NCBI RefSeq assembly: GCF_030463565.1
Contig: NC_134644.1
Span: 126,667,388-126,731,387 of the forward strand
DNA: 64,000 nucleotides
Source of the DNA: Pelecanus crispus
Lineage: Eukaryota; Chordata; Aves; Pelecaniformes; Pelecanidae
Direction: 5' to 3'
This document shows, piece by piece, positions 15,105 through 29,035 of the stretch. Each line of letters begins with the position of its first letter. Positions within the stretch are counted from its first letter, which is position 1. The translations under genes and the position numbers were made by a program. The notes below the pieces were generated by a model that searched no databases, was not told the origin of the DNA, and saw nothing but the letters and a program-made list of their open reading frames with translations.

Positions 15105-15330
15105 TTAGATTTTAAATCAGAAGAGACCATTACGACCATCTGCTCTGACAGTCTCCGGCCACAGAATTCCGCTCGTTTCCTCCAGAAACTTGGGCTTGGC
15201 TAAACAAGGGAGAGACCCCTCCCAACCTGCCTGCAGAGTCCAAGAGATAGACTTCCCTGGGTCTGCTGTCCCATAGCCTGTTAAACCTCAAAAAAAGTTC
15301 CTGTTTTGCACATTTGGGGCTTTAACTTAG
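15105..15330 (-). mobile_element. Probable old CR1 3' fragment
   Basis: TTTTAAATCAGAAGAGACC, then CATTACGACCATCTGCTCTG, resembles the inverted 3' end of ancient amniote CR1 elements. It is followed by sequence vaguely like their body (CCATAGCCTGTTAAACC near 15273). It is heavily diverged, with A- or C-rich low-complexity DNA inserted just to the right (15355-15400). The assignment is tentative. Confidence 0.45.
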
Positions 15331-15354
15331 AACTGTGGATAGGGCATAGAGGGG

Positions 15355-15400
15355 GAACAAAACAAAAAAAAACCCAAAAAACAAAACAAAACAAAAAAAT
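15355..15400 (+). repeat. A- or C-rich low-complexity block
   Basis: CAAAACAAAA-type sequence about 45 bp long, abutting the probable old CR1 fragment. It may be an expanded A-rich insertion within that relic. Confidence 0.75.
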
Positions 15401-16725
15401 CAAAAGGTACACAGAACTCCTTAGTACCAGTTATTCTTGTTCCTATGAAGGTATCATTTCCAAGTTTCCTTCTTTTCCACAGCAGAGAAAGTAGCTTCCA
15501 GGTAAGCAGGACATTTCAAGAACCGGTTTCCAAGTGCTCCTTGGACCACATCCCTTGGCAGCCCAGCCAGGCAGACAGGCTGCTTAACACCAGTTCCTGC
15601 TCCCTGGGAAGCATCACCCTTCTGCCCACAGTCTGCTGGGAGAAGGGACCTTGGAAAGTCTAGGGAAGAGTGGAAAACTGCCACGCAGCACCAGAGAACT
15701 CTTTGGTCCCATCCATATCTTGAAGGAAATTCAGGTACATTTGCTAGAGGAGTCATGCACCCACTAAATTTTACCAAATCATCTGACCTTGAGCATCTCC
15801 TGTTCTCTGCTCACAAGGCAACTCCTACTACATATAAAAGTTATCTTCAGGTTGCTGCAGCTAAGGGTTACAATTCTGGGGAAAAACACAATAATAATAC
15901 TATAAGATATTACTTGAAACTCACGTTTCAGTTCAGAGAGTTACACTCATGCTTTCTATAATCCATGTCAACAAGTAATTATTCCATCCCACAGCAAAAT
16001 AAAACCAATGACACCTAAGGGAAGAACTAGTATTTTACTAGTTTCACTGACAGTGGTAAACAAATTTTGAAGAAAATACAAAGCATCTCTAGTATGCTTT
16101 TTCTCTGCCTTAAAATTTGTAGTTATAATTTCAGAACATTACCTAAAGGAAGGCTGGATTCTACATCCAGCATTGCAGGGAAATAATTACAGTATGGGTC
16201 ATCCTCAAAGAGCCTGAGAAAGATATTCTCAGGAAAATAAAGACACCCATGATGAAAAGGTGCTCCCAGTCATGGCTCACATGCCACGATCTGTTTAATT
16301 GGTTACTCCACTAAAACTGGATGGGACAGGTGAGTGTAAAAAGAGATTACTAAAGCAGGCCCAAGAGTGACTACGTAATTAAGCCTGCAGCTGGAAGGAG
16401 CTGTATTTTTTAAACAGAACCTTGGAAACCACAGTTCTTGTTGCATCAATTATTTGCTCCAACCAATTACATGGGAAACGAATTTCGTGCTTTGCCGCGG
16501 GAGTTTGAGCCGAGGAGAGGAGGTGGAGCGGATGCATCAGGGAGATCACGGTCCCTCCAGCTCCCTCACAACAGGCAGGTCTTGTCCATACCAAACCCTG
16601 ATCTTTCCTAACCGTGGGCAAACTGGATTCCTGAGGTTGCTTTCTTTATAGGAAGAGGCTCCTTGTCACCAAAGGGATTAATGGACTTGCAGAAACACCT
16701 GGCTAGTGATGGCCTCCATGCTACT

Positions 16726-16750
16726 GGGGGGGCGGGGGGGGGGGGGGGGG
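16726..16750 (+). repeat. G-tract (7 G, C, 17 G)
   Basis: Twenty-five bases of G with a single C, in GAREM1 intron 1. It lies on the C-rich side of the transcript. The length may be uncertain because such runs are hard to sequence. Confidence 0.9.
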
Positions 16751-19700
16751 AATACAAGGAAGAGTCAAAGGTGACTGAGGACAAAACATGGCCATGGATA
16801 TTCTCTTCTTTCTTCTATCTTCCTCTGTCTCCCCCTGTAAGACTTGCTCACTGTCTCCTGGAGAGGAGGACCTTTCAGGCAGGAGACACCTCTGACCCCA
16901 GCTACGTGACTCTGCTCCCAGCCCAAGCACAGCCCAGACTTAGCCCTTTATGCTTTTCCCAGCCAACCATACCTTGCAAAACAGCCACACATATCCAATC
17001 TGATTTTTTTCCCCCGTCTCAGTAACACAAGTTACGCAAGCCTTTCATTAATCACATTTTAACTATGTGGGAGAGAACTCGGCAGTCCTCAGATCCACAA
17101 ACTATGCAACTCGGTTCTCACCTATTCAACATACTCCTACACTGCTGCTTACACAAAAATCAGACGCCATGAGAAAACAGAGAACACAGGCCACTCATCT
17201 TTAGTAACAGTTTTGTCTCTTATGATCAAATATGGATTAGCTATATCTTCTCACCCTCTCCTCCCCACCCCACATGCCTGCAATATAATTAAACCACTAC
17301 AAAGAATCTACAGGCGAATACTTGCGTTGTTTTTTTCCCCCAAATAAAAGTCAGACAAGCAATGAACTATCACATGCAATTCCCCCACCCTTCCCCAAGT
17401 TGCCTACCTCTTTCCAAAATATGAGTCAAGTTTATTCATAATAATGCCCGAGACTAAGAAACCCATGATTCGCTAACAGCACCTAAGCCCGAAATACAGC
17501 ATCAACACCCATCCTTGCCTGACAATAAAAGCCTCACACCTCTGAACTGAAAAGTTAGCCGGTGTGTTCCTGCACAAGCTGTCCTCCTCTAAGCACTCTG
17601 ACTACAAACAATACTTGGGATACCTCATCATGCACCACCGAAGCAGCACTGCAACAGCTATTCAGATGTTCGTTGTAAATAAGATGTATTACCATTTTTT
17701 AACTGCATGATCCGTTTTCAAACAACTCCTAAAAACTACAAATATTGCAAAGCCCACTATTGTTCAAGGGCAATTGCAGAGGGAACACTGACCCCAAAAG
17801 GAAAATTGTTCATATGTTGATACAGTTAAAAAAAAAGTAATTGCTTAATCAAGATTCCCATGCTTATTAAACACCACCTACATTAAATGCCAATATTACA
17901 TTAATAATTCTTTCCAGTTCCAAAACCGGATCACCCACATTTGCCAAATCTTGGCTCTGTCGTTGTAAACACTCCAATCTCAAATCAACAGTTAAAAACT
18001 GTAGCAAGACTGGGAGTAGGATACCTCAGTCTACAAGTCTGGAGACAAATTTCTGTTCTCACGTGCAGCTTTTCAGAACCAGATGAGAAAAAAGTACTCG
18101 GCTATGCACAGGGATTGAGTGTGTATATGGCAATACTGCAGCGCAGAGGGAAGCTCATTTCTTTTTGAGATAAGCACTGACCTCCCTGCAGGTTGTCACC
18201 ACCACTTATTTTCTAAAGACACACAGTTTTATTTAGTTTAACATTTCACAATTTCCAAATGCCCAGAGTAAAGCCTCAGGAATAGAACTGAAGACCACTC
18301 CAGTTTTGAAGGGTCTCAGCACCCCTACATCCTTCTGGATCAACAATTACAGCTCGGCCTGTTACGGTCCATAAATGAAAATTTATGCAGGTGCCACGCA
18401 TTCTGGTTTGCCAAAGACAGCAATGACTTTTCAACACCAACCACTAAAGAAAAATAATGAAACAAATGAAAAAAAAAAAAAAAAGAAAAAAAGAAGATCA
18501 AACCCACTTTTAAGGTTCTCCTCCTAGTATTGAGAAACTAACATTCAAGTCACTGCAAAATGTGCAGACCGACATGACTCATTCACTCACAGAAACTATG
18601 CTTCTAAAAATAAGTGGCGATCTACAGGAATATAAACGCTTTATAATGCCACACACTTTGTCATCTTGGCTAAGAGTTTGCATTGCTGCCTTAAAGCATA
18701 AGCTTTGCGTCTGGAGACATTAAAATAGTAGGTAACAAGCAACTCGGAGAAAGAGAAGCAGCCGCATGCAAGGTTCCAGCAACGTAACAGATACCATTTA
18801 CACAGGCCAGATGAACTAGATACCATCTCCTCCTGCCAGGAAGATGGTTACGGAGACATTCCTCTCATCTCATTCACCACACAAGACTGTAAAGTGAGCT
18901 TAGTGCTGTCCCTTGCACATCAGTTCAAGCATGCAGAATTTGCAAAATTCTTCCTGGAACAAAAAGACTTACAGAAAAGAGCTAGAAGCTCATGAGAAAC
19001 TTAAGATGGCTTTTGTGAAATAGCTGGCGAAGAAGATGCCTGCGAAACCCCAGGGAAAATTCATCAAGACCTTGGGCCGTGTGTTTTCATTAAGCCTGAA
19101 CACCATCTGCATGCAGGTAACAGATGCCGCACAATTAAGTGCATCACCCAGCCTGCCTTGCTCAGTTAAGTAGGTGGTGAGTTTAATTATTCCATCTCAT
19201 GTTCCACAATCGCATAACATATCATTACATATGAAAATCTCAGCAATATTAAAAATCATTTCGGTGGGTGCTCAGCCAAGTACCTACAAAACCACATAAA
19301 TTAATAACTTCAACTTTATCCCTACACGAGCTTGCACTAACATTTGCTAGGAATGAAGAGTTAATTTGTGGAACAGCAAAAAGAAGGGGCTGTCTGGTCA
19401 GGTGAGCATGTAGTTGTTTGAAATAACTACGAAGAACTGTCAGCATGTGGCTAGCATTACAAGGGAAGACTAGCAACCAAGGTTTACTTTGCAACAACTG
19501 TAAGCTAAGAGAAAGCAGAATTATTAGAAGCTGGAAAAGAGAAAGCAGCAAGGTTCTTACTTATTTATCATGCTGTCATCGCACTGAGGAGCCTTACTTA
19601 CACGGTATCTGCTTCACTGGACATGCAGCTTCACTGGACTTTGCCTGGCTGAGGAGCAGGCAAGCCATGCATTAAGATACACCTTAGAATTATTCTACAG

Positions 19701-22700
19701 CATCATGAAAAACAAAGCACAGCCCCAGCCAGTATGAAATGAAGTTATAATCTATTGTTACAAAAAAAAAGAAGACAGTATTATGGACTTCATGGCTCTG
19801 TGCAAAGAGATGTTTCAGGTCAGAGGGAGGTCATGCTGCTAGCACAAATATAAATGCCAGTGCTGCTTTTCCACTCCAAAAGAAGGAATCTACAACACTG
19901 TACACCAGCCAACTAATAAAAGCTGTCTGGTTTTTGGGAAGGCCAGTTTGTATTTCTGCAAACACCTGCTAGTCACATAGCTCCCACAGAGTTAAGACCT
20001 TAAGATGAATTCAGTTTCAACTTATTGGAAGATTCACAGCAGGTAAAAAGCTGAAGCCAAGGCCTCCTCTCAGCACAAAAGCTGAGGGTTCCCCACCTAA
20101 AAATGGGGAGCCCAGGGCCTAGCACTGATGAGACAACATACCTGAAGAGACCACGCACAGATCAGAGACACCCAGCTGTGCACAGCGAGCACCTACTAAC
20201 TGCAGGCATGGTGGGCACTAACTTCAGCCTCCTTGGCAATGAGGTTCTGTGAGCATCACAGGTACCCACAGCCTTTCCGAGATAGGCTTTGTGGTATCGC
20301 CAGGTTTTAAAACCAGGCTGGGTACCACAGCATCCTTTTGCCTTAAAAAAAAAACAAAAAAAAAAAAATCGTAACTCAGGGCCATTCTCATCTGGGAATC
20401 TGTGTTCCCTTTGACTGGTGGGATCATCCTTTACACAATCTTCAAACAGCTCACAACACTTTGGTTCTTGTTGAGCCAGCTGGTTGGTTGGGCTTCTGAT
20501 CTCTTGAAATACAAGACAACAAAAAACAAGGTGTAACCGTCCACAGAAAAACAGCAGACAGCAACTCCTTGTTCCATACAAAACAAGTAAGCCAAAAAAG
20601 ATCAAGGTGTACGTCAGGCTGCATCACAACGATTTTTCACTGTTAACTTCAGTTTGGTCTCATTTGACACAGGGACACATGGAAGCATCACTAGCGCTCA
20701 AGAAGCACTGCCCTGAGTATGTTGCTTTTATGTTAGTAAGAGTACAAGGCCTTTGAAAAACATACACAAAAAAACCCCAAACTGTTAGCATGGGCAAAAC
20801 TGGAAGGAAACTCCAATTTTCCAGTATCTTTGAGGCTTAGCATCTATTTTTATTGGAGCCTGAATTCAAAGGGCAGTATGAATTCTTTCACTGAGGAGAC
20901 AAGAGTGCGCTCCTAAGTAACCCTCTCTGATTTTAATACATGCAATGGAGGAGAAACAAAAGAAATGAATATGTGACAACTCAGTAGAAGACAAACCTAC
21001 TATATTCTATTTGCTAATCAAATACCTTCAGTGCCATCATACATGACCATCTGACGGCAGCTGTCATCAAGGGGAGGAAAGCAGCAAGTGAGCAAATGCC
21101 CTTTTTCCCTTAAAAGCACAGACTTCATCTAAAGTTGTCGAGTGGTTTTGCTGTTTCAGGCAGACTGAAACTGCAGCAGTGCACGGGACAGCTTCCATCC
21201 GACTTCCCATCTACCACAACGCTATCAACACACGATCCCTCACCTCCAGCACTCAGTCGTATTACCACAGCAACATCTTGCTGGCGGAAGAGGTGCCTCC
21301 TTCTCCTACAGATCATTTCACTAATACTTAAAGCTTTCTTCTTTTATAACGATGAGTTCAGAATTTACATTTTGGGGGAAGAAACACAAAGTTCTTCCTG
21401 AGTCTGAATATTCCAATTGGGACAATTACTTTTATTTTATTTTATGATGTTTAGCAGGTCATGCAACCTCTCCTCATGACAAATAACTTCTATCTGAACT
21501 CTGAGGGAGGGTGGAGGGAGGAAGTCAAAGCTTTTGTTTTCTGGATGCTGCATCATACTCCAGATTATCTGTTGGGTATTTATCTATGGAGACATACCTC
21601 AATGAATGTCAAAGACTAATAAATATTAAATTAGGGCGGTTTGCTTCCTTAAGCTTTGGCACTGTACTTGGTTACCGAGTCAAATCTCAATGAGCTGCTC
21701 AGGCTGCCAGTGCTATTCCTTCCACAGAAATAAAACTTGGGCTGGTCTATGATGTAGGTCAGAGGAAAAAGTTCATTAGGAGAAGAACAACATCTGAATT
21801 TTCCAGTTTGAAGTAGCAACAGGAATTTGTATGGAAAAAAGTTCACATCCTTGTAGCGTTCCTCAACAAAGGAAGGAAAGAAAACCCCAGAAATATGTTG
21901 TTACATGAAGAACCCCAATTGTAGCAACATTAATGAACACTGAATTTACAGGATCGAAAATTTTATGGGGTTTTTGGTCACTATGACTGAATAGATTCTT
22001 GGAAGAGTTACTCTTGCATAAAATGCCTATGGGGAGAGAAGTAAAAAGAGCATGTAATTGTAGAAAACACTGCTACTACCAAAGAAAAACCTGCTTTGAA
22101 AGTCTCTCCATATCATCAGTCTCACTTTGTCATTCCATACAGACACAAAAAAAGTTTGACCAAAAAAAAAAAAGTTATCTAGCTGATCAGACAAACTTCC
22201 TTGTTTAAAGAAAAGCAAAACAACTTGCATGGGGTGTATCATGCAAAGTCTAAATACAGACTGCCAGTGAGTTGAAAGGGTAAATACGTAATTTCTAGGA
22301 GCAAATATTGTAGTTTCTAGGAGCAAGATGGGGAAAAAAACCCAACCAAAACAAACCCAACTCACGTTAAAATTTAAACATCTCAGGGCTATAAAATGTA
22401 GTGTACTAAATTTTTAATTTAAAGTGGGCAGATTCATTAGGAAAGCCTGACAGTGGTCTCATCTGACTGTCCGTGTCTGAACATAGTGGAAAAGATGAAA
22501 GCTGTCCCTAGCTACATAACCTTTTGAGCTTGCAACACAAAGATCTGGAATAAAAATTGCAGTTATATCTAGGACTGTTGATAATCAACCTCACTTCTCA
22601 GTTTCCCTTCTTCCTTCCCCAACAATTTCCCAAGTAGTTTTAAATATGGGCTTCCATTTAATTGTTCCATTCTTGCAGCACATTCATTTCTGCTGGTTCC

Positions 22701-25700
22701 TATTATGTGGATCAGCCAGTATTTCTGTCATGATTCAAACTGCAGTCAAACCCCCCACTCTCCAAAGAAATACAAAGTAATATTGACTTGACCTTCCATC
22801 AACTGCATAGCCTCCACATCTTTCAGTGGATGAAAGGCTTCCCCTGACAGCATAAGGATTCATACTCATTTTGATTTTAAGATGATTTATGTTCTTCCTT
22901 CCTTTACCAAAAGCAAGAAAAGGAAAAAAGTCGCAACTAAAGCAGGGAAGATCAGGCAAAACTAGTTTAAAACCTTGTGTGCTGTCTCTCAAATTAAGAT
23001 TCAACCAGTTGGCCTTCAGAGTTGCTTTTTACATTACAAAAGAATTTTAAAAGTGCTTTGCCTTTTTTTTTTTTTTAATATTGTTATTGGAGCCACAGGA
23101 GAGCCTGGGCATCGAAGCCAGCTCAGGTTTCTCACCAAGAGCTTCAGACTGCCTCTTTGGTAGTTCACTGCAGAGACCATGTAGGACATGCCCAGGAGAA
23201 TCATCCAACCCCGTCCAGCCCAGACTGAGACACTCAGCTGCCTGAAACTGCTTGTCTGCAGCAAGGTCCGTCACCAGCAATTACACTTGTCTCAGCCTTG
23301 GATGGTGGAGGGAGAAACACTGAATCTTCTTGCAGCTTCAGGAAGAGCAGGGCAAGATGCATCTACCCAAGAAACAGTTTGTCCAAGATGAAGCCCTTCT
23401 CCCCACTGCACACCTTTTTCCTTGGATGAAACACAACTGTTGTTGGCTACGGTTGGCCATGCTGCAACAATTTTCAGTCATGTCTGAACAACAGGCCATC
23501 CAGTTTGCTTCACCGACCCTACCTGCCTAGAGAGGAAGGGGCAAGGACAGCATCACCCTCAGGCTGCCTAACATCACTGCTTGCGGTACTTTGTGCATTG
23601 ATGTAATCCTTCAGCCTCACAGTACTGTGACCAAACTTTGCTCCGGGTGACCATTAACTATTTCACAATCAAGAGAAAGGAGATAGGGCTTTATTTCTGC
23701 AATTTCCAATCCTTCTGCAAAAGCCTGATACAATCAAATTGCTTCAATCCAACTGATGCTGAACTCAAGCTATCACCCACTAATAGCTAACAAGAGAGCA
23801 GGGACTCCCATCTCCCTCTTCTTTTTATGCCTGCCAGCAAGAAGACAGATTTATTTCTTTAGAATTAGCATTTTGCTATTGGAATGACTGGATATACCAG
23901 TACTGTTGCAACAAATCAGCATAAACCATAATCTTGTTACAAGGCTATGGGACAGATTAATCCACTGAAAAATCCAGTTTGTTCCAAGACAAGCTTTTCT
24001 CTAGCTGCAAATACAGAGAGACAGCATTTCAGCGAGTCTTCAAAAAAAACTGTTTGACCTACTGCAGGGAAGACGAGCACAAATATTTTAAATAAACACT
24101 AAGTGGAATTCTGGTGCCACTGCCACTGATGGTAAATGCTCTGCTGACTTTAGCAATCTCACAGTTTGAACCTTAGCATCTTGCTTTCTTTGTGTTCATA
24201 AGAAAACTAGTGGGGGGGAAAAAAAAAAAAAGAAGAGTAACAACACAGATTTCATTGAGCTTTGTTTGTGTTTGTTTCAAGCCTTCAGAACAAATATCCC
24301 GGAATGAGAAACCTTACTTTTTATGAACTCAAGCCAAGCAAGCCAAAACACATCTTTCAACACAGACTGCTCTCCACCCCCACACAGGGGGAAAAAAAAC
24401 CCACTCGGTACAACAACATCTTAACATTTGCATTCCAAAACACAGTAACTTTCTGCTGCTATCATAATTACTCTTCTTATTAATGCTGAGCATCATCAGA
24501 TGTAACTGCAGATTTGCTGTACCCTCACGACAGATTTAGCTGTGAGATTGATCCAACAGAACAGCCAATCACCATGGTTACTTACAAACCACCCTAGAAA
24601 GTCTCAGCAATTCTTTAAATTACTCCAATACCCTGCCACATGTTGAATAGTGCCAACTATTTATCACGGTATCTTGTATTTGAAGGAAAAAAAATTTTGA
24701 AAAAAATCTTGGAATCACCGAATTAATTGAAAACTGAGATTCTTATGGAAGAAAGTTTTCTGGTTTTGAAGTCACCTAAGACCACAAATCTGAAGCGTTA
24801 AGAATAGGAGCAAAGAATGCCAAGTTTAACTACACTTAAAATTAATCACAGGTTAGAAATATTGAGAAGGAAAAAGCTAAATGACTTTTCATTGCATGCA
24901 AGAGAGGTTCCAGCCTAGTTTAGTGTTACCATAGAGAGGGAGAGAATGGAGTTTTTGTGTTGGTCTTATGTTTAGTTTATTTTCCATTTTGAATTCTCAT
25001 GGCCAAAGTCAGGGGAAAAAAAAGATTTAAAATATTTATTTGCCCTTTGCAATCAAGGCACCAGGTTTGGAAATGAGGAATCCAAAGAGTAGCTTTCGTA
25101 AGCAGTCTGATAGGTACAGATAAAGAGAATGATAGCGCTGAGCGAAAGAAAAAACACAGCAGTAATGAGACTTCTGAGCAGCCTGCTGCTATCCAAATCG
25201 GCTCCTTTAAATACTTCATTAAGAAAGCCAAGGTTTTCTTTCATTAGAGGCAAGCATTCCTCATGCTAGAAAGCTCCTGCTCAGATGCGCCTATAAATAT
25301 TGTGAGGTCCACTGGAGGATACACTTCCAAGTGCCTGTTTAGCATCAGGTGCCTACTTGGAGAAGCTTAATACTTAAGAGGTGGGAGGTCAGCATTTAGC
25401 ATTGCACTACATGCTTTTACTGGCTTCCTATTTATTTCCAAGCACAGATACAGAACGGCTGCTTTAGTTGATAAAACTGAAGGCAGCTGCGTGCCTTAAC
25501 TGCTGCAGAAGTCTTCTCTCCCCACGTGCAATGGTTGGGAGTCTGGTCAGAGAAGTCTGGCTAAAGCTCCCCAGATTCAGGATGCCGATGAAGAAAATTT
25601 TAACCCTACCAACCTCACGGATTTAAGACACAGAATTTGATTCTAGATCGCCCTGGCAGAGAGAAAAGCAGCCTATTCATTCAGACTTTTCCTGGGCACA

Positions 25701-26449
25701 GCATGAGAAAACTGGGGACCTCTCATTGACAGTTATTTATAATTAGATGATATTTTAAAATAGTATCCAAGTAAACATGCTCAGTCCTCTCATTATATAT
25801 CCCAACTCCTGAAGAGACACTATGCTGCTTTGTGTTGCACAGCAGTGATCCCTGTTTGAACTTGGGGCATCCTGGACAAGCTCCCAATGAAAAATAAAGT
25901 AGCCCAAATGCAGGAGCTGCTCAAGCACAGTTTTCTTTGGCTTTGAAAGAACTCATCATTACACTTTAATTTGTGTCTGATTTTTTTTTTTTTGAGGCCT
26001 GGGTTAAGGATGGAATAAAAACAGCTGGAAGCGAGCAAAAGTTCAGCTCTGCTCTGAAGTCGGGTTGCCACCTGGCTGCTTGCCCAGTGGCCTGGCCCAT
26101 CTCCCCGTGCCCTCGGAGACTGCGCAGGCACTAATTGATTGTGCACACATGGCCCCCGCTTGTCGGGGCTGCTGTTGCCTTTGTATTTTAGCTATCTCCA
26201 TCCTACCCCTTCTGCTCAACCTGGAAAAATTCAAATATCGCTAATAAGAGGGTAATGCCTCTTCCAACACGGGCTGACCGCATACACGCACAGAAATTTT
26301 GGATGTTCATCTGTCATTAGGCACCTGTTTGGTTTGGTTACATCCTGGTACAGTAAGAGTATCTGAGGAATACGGGAATACTAACAAGAGGAATGCAATC
26401 AAAGCTGGACCTAATTCTTTTCTGATCAAAACCAGTCCTAAACCTCAAT

Positions 26450-26490
26450 GCATATATATAATAATGCATATATAAATATATTTCATTGTT
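26450..26490. repeat. AT-rich, TA-alternating stretch
   Basis: CATATATATAATAATGCATA and similar TA-alternating sequence over about 40 bp. It is locally self-complementary and is an ordinary low-complexity feature. Confidence 0.7.
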
Positions 26491-28739
26491 TTAGAGAAAT
26501 CTACACTTAAACTGTAAGGTATAAAAAGAATGGCTTTGTTGTTAATAAAACATACGGGATAAGTGAATAACATCCCTTTGATAATATTTTTATCACCTTA
26601 AGAAGACACAAAAAGAAAAAAAAAATAAAACCTCTCCTGTGAAGAGGAAAGCTTCTACTTTTGGTGAGCAGCATGCAGAACACAGATTGAAGAAAAGCCC
26701 ATCATGCCTCACTTTCCCCTTGAGGGCACCTTTATCTTTGCCCACAGGCCATTTGGTCTTAAGATATTTTGTTATATATTGATGGGAACCCAAATGATAT
26801 TTGACAACGCAACCCATAAAACATGCAACAGAAATGATCTTTTCCTCCAGCTTGCCCTACACTCAGCTGCAGTGGCGTTGCAGCTTTGCTATTTGTCTAC
26901 AGCCACATCCTGGGTTTGGTGACTGCAATAACATGCATGTGTAACTAATCACGTTTTGTATTTTCATATGGAACCCTATCATCTCCAAGTCATATACGCA
27001 CCGATGCTTTCTGTATTTTCCTGCTATGAGTATAATGTAGCTTCACATTGAGAGACTAAGACAGAAAACAAGTCTGACCATAATGAAATTACATAAATGC
27101 AGCTCAGATAAGATCTTAGATATTACCCAATATGTGCGGTTATGGCCACCTTCAATAAGGAAAAGGTGCATTTTGACCTTTTAATAAATAGGAGCCTGAA
27201 CAAAACTGTTAAGAAAGAATCAGGAATAATTTAATGTTTTGGAAACCAGTCTTCTAACAAGGATATACACATAAGGTTCTCCTTCCAGCCAGTCACATCA
27301 TGTAACAAATGGACAAGGATTACTATTATTCTTACAAATACACAGCATCTCCACTCACTTTCCATAAGTCAAGCAAGCAGTCAGTGCTCGCTGACAAAAG
27401 GAAGCATTACATGCAAAGCCTACCAATTCACATTCAAGTCCTGCCAGCAAAACTCCCTTTACTGAAGTTAAACCAAACAGCATGTCAACAGCAAAGTGTA
27501 AGACTCCACAGAGGGAGATCCCATGTTATCTGCACTGATATAAATCACCTCTCTGCAGCGAAGCGAGAACACCTGTCTCCCTCCAACAGCAATGAGTTGC
27601 AGTTCCAATTTCTGGTCTCAATGACCAGAAACTTTCAAGTCTCTAGAAGCGTCTGAAATAACTTTCCCTGCTTGCTTTCTCGCCTCTGGCAGCACATACA
27701 CAGCTATCACCCCTGGTACGTGCACAGCCAAACATCATGCTGCTGCCTGGTGCAAGAAACATGCCCATTTCCTCCAAGTTGAGGGAGAAGAATAGGGTGT
27801 GGAGGGATGGGGAAGCAGAGTTTGCACAGGGGCTGTAAGAAGCCAGAGGACAGGACAAGAACACAACAGCAACATGCCTGTAATGCTGGAAGAGGTGAAA
27901 GGAAGGACTATCCTATCTGAAGGCAAGAAAGGATAACAGAAAACCAGAAGCAGCTCCTTGCGCTGCTCCGTTGTGCCACTGCTAGAGAGTACTGGGTGTT
28001 TTACCTTAACAGCAACCTTGGAAACGACTGCAGATAACTTGCAACACCTACTGGAAGCCCACAAGTGCAGGACAGTAGACTGGGGGATGGACTGAATGAC
28101 ACAGACTGGAGCCAAGGGCTCCTTGAATCCAGCCGTGCCCCTGAAAGACGCAACAGGAAAGCTGGATAAGAAGAAAAGATCTGCGCACATGTGCCTTTTT
28201 TCTCAGCCTCTTAGATAAAAAGTTTCCTTCATCTTCCCACCCTAATCTTCCCTCTTTCATCTCCAAAACGGTGAGGTGCCAGGAAGCAACAAGAATAGTC
28301 GGTGCTTGCTTTTAGTGGGGCAAATAAGTAAAATTGCCAGTTGGAACAACAACAACAAAGATGCAAACAGAAAAACAATCACGTGGGAGGGGGTATCTGA
28401 GCATTTGTGGATTACTTTGAAATAGTTCCTGGAAGCAATTTAGTGACTGAGTATTTAGAATGTATGACTCTTACAAACCCAGCTGCAATGCGAGCGTGCT
28501 CCGTTTCAGTCCGGCAGCCCAGCTCGCTTCAGCGCTCAGCAGCAGCCGCGGCAGCACGACGAGGGGGTGGGATGCTCGGATGAGGCCAGCAGGCACAATT
28601 TGGAAATGACTGCTTAGGGGACACACAGGGACCCTTCCTCCGCTCGTACCCTTGGGTCTGTGCTGGGTACGCATTCTCTCCCTTCAGGACAGAGTGAATA
28701 AGCAGGTTAGGATGGTCAATCTCTAGACTCTCTCCAACT

Positions 28740-29035
28740 TCCCGTATCCTTCTTGCAGAGGGGCACCGTGTCCCCGCACAGCTTCGCGTCCAACACCTCG
28801 CCCCGGGAGATCGCACGCCACTTGCCACTGCACCCCAGCCAGTGGCCAGTGCTCCCCCGGCCAGTGGCCGCAGCCCCCCGGCCTTTCCCTGGAAACCTGC
28901 CGCCCACCGAGCTACATCCTCACCCACGCCAGGTACGCGCTTTCCACGAAGGCGCGGAGACAGCAAGCAGAGCAGCGCGTGGCAGGCGCCGGCCTGCCGA
29001 GAGGGGCTCTTCGTCCCTTACTGAGCTTTTCTTCC
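28740..29035. promoter_or_regulatory. GC/CpG-rich patch inside GAREM1 intron 1
   Basis: About 300 bp markedly GC- and CpG-rich within an AT-rich intron, about 8 kb downstream of exon 1. It contains two near-copies of a CCAGCCAGTGGCC-like block about 28 bp apart and a donor-like CGCCAG before GTACGC on the plus strand. It could be an alternative promoter or first exon, an intronic enhancer, or an unrecognised GC-rich repeat. No protein homology is seen on either strand. Confidence 0.45.

Noticed and set aside
28529-28966. 145-codon minus-strand frame over the intronic CpG patch
   Set aside because: Gly/Arg/Ala-rich from base composition. No homology, and it does not join GAREM1 exons in phase.
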